Translations under genes and position numbers: made by a program
DNA from: Selaginella moellendorffii
Lineage: Eukaryota > Streptophyta > Lycopodiopsida > Selaginellales > Selaginellaceae
Direction of reading: 5' to 3'
NCBI RefSeq assembly: GCF_000143415.4
Contig: NW_003314357.1
Coordinates: 328,269 to 392,268, forward strand
DNA length: 64,000 bases
Shown: piece by piece, positions 56,192 through 64,000 of the stretch
Layout: every line of letters starts with the position of its first letter
Position numbering within the stretch: the first letter of the stretch is position 1
The notes under the pieces: model-generated
Databases searched by the model: none
What the model was told of the DNA's origin: nothing
Seen by the model: the letters and a program-made list of their open reading frames with translations, nothing else

Positions 56192-57163
56192 ATGGAGTCT
56201 CCAAGCCATCCTGATTTCTTTGCCGAAGTCCTTGCAAAAATCCAGTCTGAGAATACCGAGCTGAAGGCGACCCTTCTTCGCATGCAGCAGGAGCTTGCTT
56301 CACTTTCGGCTCAAGGATCCAGCAAAGTTCCTGAACCGAAGGTGAGTTTCCCGGCAAAATTTTCAGGCAAGCGTTCGGAGCTTCGTGGATTTTTGAATCA
56401 AATGGAGCTGATCTTTGCACTTCAACATCGGCGGTACCCCACTCCCGAGTCTCAAATCGGCGCGATTGGGACGTTGCTCGAGGGTGCAGCTTTGTCATGG
56501 TTTTCTCCTCTTCTGGAGAAGAGCATGAAAGGGGTCGTGGTTCCTGAGCTGATGGATCTTCAATTGTTCAAAGAGAAGCTCGAAGCATGTTTTGGCGAGA
56601 CGGATCGGGTTCGGGCTGCTACCACAAAGATGAGACGTCTCTCTCAGGGGTCTCGTCCTGCCTCGATCTACGCTGCAGAGTTCCAACTCCTTGCCTTGGA
56701 CACTCAGTGGGATGAGCGGGCCCTGATTGACCAATTTCGTTTCGGCCTCAACAACGGTGTCAAGGATTTGTTGCTCACCATGGAGGATCCCAAGGACCTG
56801 TCGGACGCCATCAACAAAGCTGTTCGATGTGACAATCGTCTCTTTGAACGTCGTCAGGAAAGTCGCCGCGCCGCTGTTTTTCCGTCCCAGACTCAGGAAT
56901 CCCAGCTTGAGTCTTCGGGGCATAGTCCTGAACCTACTGCTCCGGTCCCGATGGATATTTCTGGTACTCCCCGACTCATTAGAGGGAAGTTGAGTCCTGC
57001 TGAGAGGCAACGTCGAATATCTCATAATCTTTGCCTCTACTGTGCTGATCCTAATCACAAAGCAGCTGTGTGTCCCAGGAAGCCTCCCCGATTGCTCGAG
57101 TTCACTCTGCCTCAAAGTCCACCACTGTTGCAGTCGGGAAACGACCCTGTCCAAACAGAGTAG
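56192..57163 (+). CDS. gag: chromovirus gag (323 aa)
   Basis: The frame from the ATG at 56192 gives 323 residues. A coiled-coil-like N-terminus (ENTELKATLLRMQQELASL, about 20-38) leads to a capsid-like retrotransposon gag region with FSGKRSELRGFLNQMELIF and GAALSWFSPLLE. A later part has FQLLALDTQWDERALIDQF. A CCHC zinc knuckle CLYCADPNHKAAVC (about residues 281-294, pattern C-x2-C-x4-H-x4-C) binds RNA. It is intact. The stop lies inside the start of the pol frame, which is in the -1 frame, so pol is probably made by frameshifting or as a separate product. Confidence 0.88.
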   Translation: MESPSHPDFFAEVLAKIQSENTELKATLLRMQQELASLSAQGSSKVPEPKVSFPAKFSGKRSELRGFLNQMELIFALQHRRYPTPESQIGAIGTLLEGAALSWFSPLLEKSMKGVVVPELMDLQLFKEKLEACFGETDRVRAATTKMRRLSQGSRPASIYAAEFQLLALDTQWDERALIDQFRFGLNNGVKDLLLTMEDPKDLSDAINKAVRCDNRLFERRQESRRAAVFPSQTQESQLESSGHSPEPTAPVPMDISGTPRLIRGKLSPAERQRRISHNLCLYCADPNHKAAVCPRKPPRLLEFTLPQSPPLLQSGNDPVQTE

Positions 57164-60100
57164 GAGCTGTCTGTTTGGACTCCCCAAATAAAAATCACTT
57201 TTCTTCCTTATCAAGCTCCTCACCACCTTTCATCAAAGCCACCACCAATTCCCGCAACTTCCGCGTCCCATGTCTCCTTTCTTTCACCGAACAATCAGGA
57301 CTCAAGGCTTTGGCGCTACTGGACTCGGGTGCAACTTCCTGCTTCATGGACACGGACTTTGCTGCCCGACATCACGTTCCTCTTTCTCCTACCATACGGG
57401 ATCTGAGGGTTGAAGGCATCGGCGGGCATTTTGTGTCTCCATCTTCTGGACTTAGGGAAACGTTGCCCGTTCGAGTACACATCGGGTCCACCGTCACCGA
57501 TATCGCCTTCAACATCATCAACAGCAAGTCTTCCTCTGTGGTGCTCGGTCTTCCTTGGTTCCAACTACATCAGCCTCAGATTTGTTGGAAGGACTTACAG
57601 CTCATCTCTCCCACATCACCATCTCCCATGGCTTCCCCTGGTGTTCATCGAGTCCGAATCAGGAAAAGTTCCCTAAACTCAAGTCGGGGTTCTGTTCCTG
57701 ACTCTACGCAGTTTTCATCCTCTTCTTTTTTCTCTCTTCCATATTACACTGGACAGTATCCTCGTCTCATCATTCCATTTAGTCGTACTCCTCCTCCTAT
57801 CTCCACAATCACTATGAAAGAACTCCTTCATGAAGAACCTCTTTTTCTTTTTGCTTTGCATGTTTCTCCTGTCAGTCTTCCTGAGAAGTATCATGATTTT
57901 GGGGATGTGTTTGACAAGAAAAAAGCTAGTGTACTGCCTGTTCATCGGCCTTATGATTGTCCCATTGATTTACAGGAAGGAGCGTCACCTCCGTGGGGGC
58001 CTATCTACGGGTTATCCCCATCCGAGCTTAAGGCCCTCAAAGAGTACGTGGATGAGAACCTTGCCTCGGGCTACATTCAGCATTCGCAGTCCCCGGCTGG
58101 AGCGCCTGTCTTCTTTGTCAAGAAGAAGGATGGGAGCTTGCGGCTAGTCATCAACTACCGAGGTTTGAACAAGGTGACTGTTCGGAACCGTTATCCACTG
58201 CCCCTGATCTCGGACCTGTTGGAACGCCTCGGCGGTGCCCGCTTCTTCACCAAGATCGACCTCCGTGGAGCATACAACCTGATCCGGATCCGGCCTGGTG
58301 ATGAATGGAAGATTGCGTTCCGAACCCGCTATGGCCACTTCGAGTACACTGTCATGCCATTTGGCTTGACAAATGCTCCAGCGGTTTTCCAACACATGGC
58401 GAACAACGTTTTTCGGGAGTTTTTTGATCAGATGGTGATCGTCTACCTCGATGACATCCTCATCTACTCAAAAACTCAGGAGGAGCATGACGAACATGTT
58501 CGCAAGGTGCTAGCGAAGCTGCGAGAACACGGCCTATACGCGAAGCTTGAGAAATGTTCCTTTGATCAGCAGTCTGTGGAGTTCCTTGGGTACATTGTCA
58601 CTCCTGAGGGTATCACGATGGATCCTGCAAAAGTCAAGACTATTCTCGAATGGGAGCCTCCACAATCAATGTCAGACGTTCAGGTTTTCCTTGGCTTCGC
58701 CAACTTCTACCGCAAATTCATTGATCACTACTCTGACATTGTCCTTCCTCTCACACATCTCACTCGCAAGGATGTTCCCTTCTCTTGGTCTGCTGCTGCC
58801 CAGCAGGCTTTCGACACACTCAAGGCGGCCTTCAGTTCTGCTCCTGTCTTGATCCATGCTGATTCCTCACAACCTTTCTTCATCGAGGCTGACGCCTCCG
58901 ACTTTGCCATTGGTGCTGTGCTATCTCAACTCGGAGCGGATCACGAACTTCATCCGGTCGCTTTCCATTCTCGGAAATTCCAGCCTGCGGAGATCAATTA
59001 CGAAATCCACGACAAGGAGCTTCTTGCCATCGTGGATTCCTTTGGAGAGTGGCGCCGTTTCTTGGAGGGGGCGAGCCATCAAACAACAGTCTTGACGGAT
59101 CACAAAAATCTCGAGTACTTTGCCACTTCCCGAGTTTTAAGCCGTCATCAAGCAAGGTGGGCACAATTCCTGAGTCGGTTTGACTTTGTTATCAAGTACA
59201 GACCTGGAAAGTTTCAAGGCCTTCCTGATGCTCTTTCAAGGCGCTCCTATCTCAGTCTCAGGCCTGGTAATCCTGCCTTCGATCAACAGGATCAAGTTAT
59301 CCTCGGTCCTGATCGGCTTCAAGTTATGGCAATTTCCCTGGCCCCTCAGGACTCCTCCTTGATGGATGCAATCAGAAACGATCTTCAATCCGATGATCTC
59401 GCTAGCGACATTTTTCCCCATCTTCAGGCTGGACACCCAGTGACTCCCGACTGCCGGCGATTTAACGAGTTCGAGTTCTTAGATGGCTTATTGTACCGTG
59501 GGGAGCAGCTTTACGTTCCTGAAGGTGATGCTCGAAGGTTGATCCTGATGGCGTGCCACGATAGCCCGACTGCTGGTCACTTCGACATTGCGAAAACCTA
59601 TGAGCTAGTTGCACGGGACTTTTGGTGGCCTCACATGGACGACTACATCAAAGCTTTTGTTACCTCCTGTGACACTTGTGCCCGGAATAAGGTACCTCGC
59701 CACCTTCCTTCAGGTTTGCTTCGTTCCCTTCCGGTCCCTTCAGGTCCTTGGGAATCCATCTCCATGGATTTCTTGAGTGATCTTCCGAGTTCTGGAGGCT
59801 TCAACAGCATTTTAGTCGTGGTGGATCGCTTCACAAAGATGGCGCACTTCTTGCCATGTACCAAGGAGTTTTCGGGCGAGGACATGGCAAAACTGGTATT
59901 CAGGGAAATTTTCCGACTTCATGGGATTCCTACAGATGTGGTTTCGGATCGGGGGCTCAGTTCATCTCTCATTTCTGGCAACGGTTTTTGCAGTTGCTTG
60001 GAGTGAAGGCCAACCTCTCTTCGGCATATCATCCTCAAACTGATGGGCAGTCCGAGCGAACGATTCAGACATTGGAACAATTCTTGAGGTGCTTCATCAA

Positions 60101-60908
60101 CTATCATCAGGATAACTGGTTCGATATCCTTCCCCTTGCTGAGTTCTCCTATAACAACTCTGTTCACTCCTCTCTTCGAGTTTCCCCCTTCTTTGCGAAC
60201 TCTGGCCGAAATCCCCGATTCAATCTCTCACTTCCTTCTCCATCTGAATCCTCTCGTTCAAATCCCCGCTCTGAATCATTTCTCTCCAACCTTCAGGAAA
60301 TCCACAACTCCATCTCCTTCCACCTCCATCGTGCTCAGGAATCTCATAAAACATTTGCCAATGTCCATCGTCAGGATTGTCCCCCTTACAATATCGGGGA
60401 TAAAGTCTGGCTCCTCAGGCGAAATATCTCCACCACCAGGCCCTGTCCAAAACTCGATTTCAAACGCCTTGGTCCTTTCCCTATCACTGCCATCATTAAT
60501 CCTGTCACTTATCGCCTTGCACTTCCCTCCTCATATCAAATTCACCCCGTTTTTCACTCCTCTCTCCTTGAGCCTTATATTCCCAGTCCTATTCCAAATC
60601 GGGTCATTCCTCCGCCTCCACCAGTGCAGCTCGAGTATGGGTCTGAGTACGAGGTTCAGGACATCCTTGATTCCAAGATTTCACGATCTAAACTCTACTA
60701 TCTGGTGGACTGGAAGGGTTACGGACCTGAGGAACGCACTTGGGAACCTGCGGACAACCTGATTCATTCTCCTGACCTTGTTCAGGACTTCCACCGCCGC
60801 TATCCTTCTCGTCCCAGTCCTCATTCTTTTTCTCCATCTCCCATCCCTCGCCGCTCATCTCATCCTCCTCTTCGTTCTCGTTCACATCCTCGTTCCACTC
60901 GTTCTTGA
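57070..60908 (+). pseudogene. pol: chromovirus pol: protease, RT, RNase H, integrase, chromodomain; one frameshift
   Basis: The first frame (57070-60006, overlapping the end of gag) has the aspartic protease core LLDSGATSCFMD (about 57325-57360). The reverse transcriptase follows with RLVINYRGLNKVTVRNRYPL, MPFGLTNAPAVFQ and the catalytic YLDDILIYS (about 58443-58470). RNase H shows FFIEADASDFAIGAVLSQ and HDKELLAIVDSF. The integrase zinc region has the H-x-H-C-C pattern ending CDTCARNK, and the core has SMDFLSDLP and VVSDRG. Just after the second Asp, at about 59950-59956, a run of G is one base short and the frame shifts. The rest (to 60908) carries the third catalytic residue in GQSERTIQTLEQF, a GPF motif, and a chromodomain (YYLVDWKGYGPEERTWEPAD, about 60697-60756). 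The product is therefore truncated within integrase. The wording of the reverse transcriptase is closer to fungal and sushi-like elements than to seed-plant chromoviruses. Confidence 0.88.
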
Positions 60909-60919
60909 GGAGGGGGTGT

Positions 60920-61332
60920 TGTCAGGAATCCCCCAATTCTTGCCACATTCCTGACTCTCGCCGGATTCCTGACCTGCAGACCACATTCCTGACTCTCGAG
61001 ACACTTCTCTATTCCTGACTCTCGAGACACTTCCCTATTCCTGACTCTCGAGACACTTCCCTATTCCTGACTCTCGAGACACTTCCCGATTCCTGAGTCT
61101 CGAGCCTCATTCCTGATGATGATGTGGCGCCTCCTCGACCTCAGCTGTATTTAGGCTGTCCTCGATCCAAGAGTGGTGGAGCTTCATCAACCTATAGTAT
61201 ATATAGGTTAGCCTTGTTCCATTTCTCCACAATCTGAATCAACACCAGTCTAAGGCCTCTTCTTTGTTTTCACTAGCTTTTTCTCTTTGTCTTTAGCATT
61301 TTCCAGTCTTGATTTTGTTGGGGGTCTTGACA
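60920..61332 (+). repeat. 3' LTR of the chromovirus (413 bases)
   Basis: Identical to the 5' LTR except for two C/T differences (CTCGCCGG against CTCGCTGG; GATTTTG against GATCTTG) and two extra copies of a 26-base unit (ATTCCTGACTCTCGAGACAC plus TTCCCT), which account for the 52-base length difference. Confidence 0.92.
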
Positions 61333-61539
61333 CCACCCACACTTGGACTGAGAGCATCGGCCAGTCGATCTCCCGGGGGAACTAGAGCTAGCTCTTGAAC
61401 ACTTCACCAAGCTACCCTGCTTGTCAATCCGTGTTCACTCTAGTCTTGGACTTCCCAGTGGGCAGCTCATCACCCAACACTGGGTACAACCTTCCTGGGC
61501 CAAACTAGCCTTTCCTAGCCAAACTAACTCCACTATAAT

Positions 61540-61617
61540 CCTCCCCCTTACTATACTTTTGGAGCTCACCAAACCCCCTAGGGTCTGGGAGATGAACGCT
61601 TTGGGCTTTCACCCTCT
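61540..61617. repeat. LTR module shared with other families
   Basis: The order CTTACTATACTTTTGGAG, CCCCCTAGGG, GAACGCTTTGGGCTTTCACC recurs at 43090-43175. Similar pieces (ACTATACATTTGGAACCCCC ... CACGCTTTGGGCTTTCACCC) occur in the LTRs of the LARD-like elements. Here it leads into the minisatellite. Confidence 0.5.
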
Positions 61618-62096
61618 CAGACTCGAACTTGGACTCAAACTCGGACTCGGACTCGGACTTAGGCTTGGGCTCGGTCTCGGCCTCAGCCTCGGTCTCGGTC
61701 TTGGTCCCGGTCTCGATCTCAGTCTCGGTCCTGGTCTCGGTCCCGGTCTCGGTCTCGACTTCGGAATCCGTCTTGGGTCCTTCTCGGACTCCATCTCAAA
61801 CTCCATCTCAGGTCCATCTTAGACTCAATCTCGGACTCTATCTCGGGTCCATCTCGGACTCCATCTCGGGTCCATCTCGGGTCCATCTCGGGTCCATCTC
61901 GGACTCCAGCTTGGGTCCATCTCGGACTCCATCTCGGACTCCATCTTGGACTCCATCTTGGGTCCATCTCGGACTCCATCTCGGGTCCATCTCAGACTCC
62001 ATCTCAGGTCCATCTCGGACTCCATTTCAGGTCCATCTCGGACTCCATCTCGAACACCATCTCGGACTCCATCTCGGGTCCATCTCAGGTCCATAT
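61618..62096. repeat. TCCATCTCGGAC 12-base minisatellite
   Basis: The left part is CTCGGT/CTCGGA hexamers, the right part 12-base TCCATCTCGGAC/TCCATCTCGGGT units, about 480 bases in all. It resembles 30590-30898 in the left part and 35690-35871 (reverse strand) in the right part. The block after it at 62250-62310 (CATGTGGCACCC, GGCTCCACTTTGGG, TTTGTGTCTCACA) is the same that follows the array at 30898. Confidence 0.8.
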
Positions 62097-63383
62097 TGTG
62101 TCCCTTTTCTAGAGACTCTTTTATTGTTCACGTCATGCTCGATCCTTGAGCACTCCATTGGGAGTTCCACTCCCGCTCTTGACCTTTCAAGTCGGAGCCT
62201 TTTAGTCCAAACGTGTTACGCTCGTTTGGCTTTCGCTTCGGCTACTACCATGTGGCACCCTTTTGGCTCCACTTTGGGGCTTAGGGATTTGTGTCTCACA
62301 CATGGCACCTGCAATGAGAACGAGGCACAAGCGGAGAGTTTTGCTATAATGGAATGCCAGGGGATTCATTGGACAAGACAAGTCCATCAAACAAGACCAG
62401 AAAAAGAAGAAGCACCAAAGAACGGCAAGTCCAGGAAGCCCAAGCGAGAAGTTTGATCGCGCCTTCCTGATGACGGACAAAGTTCTCTGGGCGGTTGCAA
62501 GCGTTCCACCACTCAAAAGCCAGCTAACCCGCAGACGTGGCTACTGTTTCTTGCTCCATTCCTTGCATGCAGATAACCTCGAATAACAGAGCCTGTATGA
62601 ATCGAAAGATATCAGTCCTTCCTGTTGCTTATTGCATTTTAGAGAACCCAAACCCAAAACCAGCAAAACCAAAAGCTCGAGAAGAATCAAGTGATGAAGA
62701 AGACTGAAAACTTAACAAAAGCTCAAGGCAAGATAAGAGAAAACAATCACAAAGAGAGAAGAAAGAAAAGCTCTATTTCGTTAAAGTGGGATTTATTCAG
62801 TAAAATGGGACTAGGTACAAATTTTCAAGTATTTGAAAATGACGTGAAATTATATGTTTTTTGTCCAGGGGCTAGACATATCTGGGGCATGGTGACTAGC
62901 GCGGTGACTTTGTGTCCAGACTGAGTCCATCTGGTTGTATAAAAAATCTCATTGTCAAGGTGAACAAGCCGAATCTGAAGCTAAAGAAGAGCGATGGCAT
63001 GCGCGCACACACTATTTGTTTGTTCATTGAGCGTGTGGTGAGCTTTCCAAGATGAACGTCATTCCTATTAGCCAGACATATAACTTAATGGTGAGAACAT
63101 TTAGATATTATTCAATGTTATCTTTTTCTAACGAATCTAATTGTGAAGGTGTAGCAAGAGGCATTGCTAGTCTGGAGAAGTCATTTAACTCATTTGACCC
63201 TTAGTGTATTTTCATGAAACTAAATAACATTCATATTATTAAGGAATTTCTCTAGTACCTTTTTTTTACGACATAGAGGCTTGCATTTCTTTCAAAGGTG
63301 ATTTAGTAAAAGGCCTGAGGGCACATGCCATTCTATTTCTCAGACCGGTATTAAGATATACTAGTGCAAAGGGCCACATGCCA
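62097..63383. other. intergenic, family 2 flank then unknown
   Basis: To about 62320 this is flanking sequence of the minisatellite element. From there to 63383 I see no gene. A frame of 77 codons at 62691-62924 is Lys-rich and without motif. Confidence 0.45.
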
Positions 63384-64000
63384 TCACGCCTCCTCTGATT
63401 CAGATTCGGATTGTTCACCTTGAAATAAAATACATTAGAAACTTAGTAAAGGAATATTAATGAATCTCACCTTGAACCCGGGTTATGAATGCTCTTGCTG
63501 CATCTCTTGCATGGTCTGGCAAGGTGATGGTGGCACTCTGCTTCCGCATCCAACCATGCACAACATTATCCACCGATATGCTCATGCTGGGATCCCTTGG
63601 ATTCAGCACCCATCTCTTTTCTAGGCAATCCTTCGTATATCCGGAACTTGGCTTGAACCACTCCACAGTTACATTGAAGGAGTTAGTTTCCGCGTCCTCC
63701 TCTGCATCAGTGATGCAGCGCCCCACCCATATCATTTGTTTTTTATTACTGGGTCTGACAAGCACGACCATTCCTTTGCAGACCTGTACTGGATTGAATG
63801 CTGAATCCGGCTTCTTGTTCCTCGGCCCACAATAGTGATCCTCAACATCGTTATCTGTCACTGCATTTCCAGAGGACATTGTTCCGCTACTATCTGGTGC
63901 TCTGGGTTCTGGCCAAAAGGACTCTTCCAATTCTTCATATACAACCGGCCCATTTTGGATAGCAGATATAATCTTCTCCCAGTATTCGAGCAAAGGCTTG
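63384..64000 (-). CDS. 3' part of an unrecognised gene (about 188 residues visible)
   Basis: The minus-strand frame is open from the window edge to a splice donor after 63471 (TTCAAG|GTGAGA). A 52-base intron (63470-63419) and a 35-base last exon (63418-63384) give the C-terminus GEQSESESEEA. Without the splice the frame would read only GEIH before a stop. The visible protein has KGMVVLVRPSNKKQMIWVG, TVEWFKPSSGY and EKRWVLNPRDPSM, a pattern that looks like a small beta-barrel module (BAH- or Tudor-like by feel). It then has helical DHARDAARAFITRVQG and an acidic, Ser-rich tail. I do not recognise the family. Both a chromatin protein and a domesticated transposon protein are possible. Confidence 0.6.

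Larger units (their letters stand above)
55734..61332 (+). mobile_element. young Ty3/gypsy chromovirus (Tcn1-like), 5.6 kb
   Basis: A complete element with LTRs at 55734-56094 and 60920-61332, flanked by a perfect 5-base target duplication CCACC (55729-55733 and 61333-61337). It contains a gag frame, a pol frame with protease, reverse transcriptase, RNase H and integrase, and a chromodomain at the end. A G-rich tract (GAGGAGGGGGTG) precedes the 3' LTR. The bases after the 5' LTR do not match tRNA-Met but pair with the start of the element's own transcript. The LTRs differ by two substitutions and a 52-base repeat expansion, so the insertion is recent. From established knowledge, Tcn1-like chromoviruses have been reported from fungi, mosses and Selaginella; assignment here is from the wording of pol and not from a tree. 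Confidence 0.9.
55017..61520 (+). repeat. old gypsy 3' LTR, split by the young element
   Basis: TGTAAGTGATTAATTTTTCC starts the LTR at 55017. It continues to 55733, is interrupted by the 5.6-kb young element and resumes at 61338, ending near CTGGGCCAAACTAGCC at about 61520. Together about 900 bases match 48515-49412 inverted, which shows the insertion point: CAAGTAGGTAGTGCCACC on the left continues as CACACTTGG on the right. Confidence 0.65.

Noticed and set aside
61421-62456. Overlapping 133- and 275-codon frames with Ser-Val or Leu-Gly repeats
   Set aside because: Same minisatellite effect; frames cross LTR remnants and an unrelated flank.
63457-63480. Stop of the last gene at 63457 (ending GEIH)
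   Set aside because: A strong donor lies just before it, and splicing to 63418 gives an in-frame acidic tail with its own stop.

Overview
This is a nuclear plant window, most likely from a lycophyte of the Selaginella type. That is inference from four signs. The introns I could reconstruct are almost all 49-113 bases. Genes are packed tens to a few hundred bases apart. Single-exon PPR genes are present. A chromodomain Ty3/gypsy element has a pol unlike the usual seed-plant chromoviruses. No prokaryotic features, tRNA, rRNA or CRISPR array were seen. Exon joins were worked out by eye from splice consensus, reading frame and family resemblance.

Layout: 1-12.2 kb is a gene island. It holds an HMA-domain metallochaperone-like gene, an orphan copy of its promoter, a small B3-domain gene, a DUF4057 gene, an ABI3/VP1-type B3 transcription factor, signal peptidase subunit SPC12, a PPR protein, an unrecognised gene, a two-S1-domain protein related to the S1 half of chloroplast EF-Ts, and a decayed OTU deubiquitinase. 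The stretch 12.3-18.4 kb is AT-rich with a MITE and old LTR scraps. A second island at 18.5-23.9 kb carries a MAM33/p32 mitochondrial protein, a VTT/TVP38 membrane protein, a thylakoid-lumen-type cyclophilin and a 729-residue PPR protein. From 24 to 63 kb the window is essentially nested retroelements: a short TRIM family with a scrambled tandem array, a solo LTR, a second TRIM-like family carrying a 12-bp minisatellite, two non-autonomous elements with about 1.14 kb LTRs in opposite orientation, gypsy relics, and one young 5.6 kb chromovirus. The last 0.6 kb is the 3' end of an unrecognised minus-strand gene.

How it fits together: the host genes are mostly organelle-directed housekeeping (two PPR, S1 protein, MAM33, cyclophilin) plus regulators (ABI3-like, B3, HMA). 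Several share very short divergent promoters containing telo-box (AACCCTA) motifs. The most interesting item is the chromovirus at 55734-61332. The bases just after its 5' LTR are perfectly complementary over 15 nt to the predicted 5' end of its own transcript, which predicts Tf1-style self-priming instead of tRNA priming. The older elements around it carry the usual initiator-tRNA-Met-type primer site. The element has a perfect 5-bp target duplication and only two LTR substitutions, but a one-base deletion breaks its integrase.
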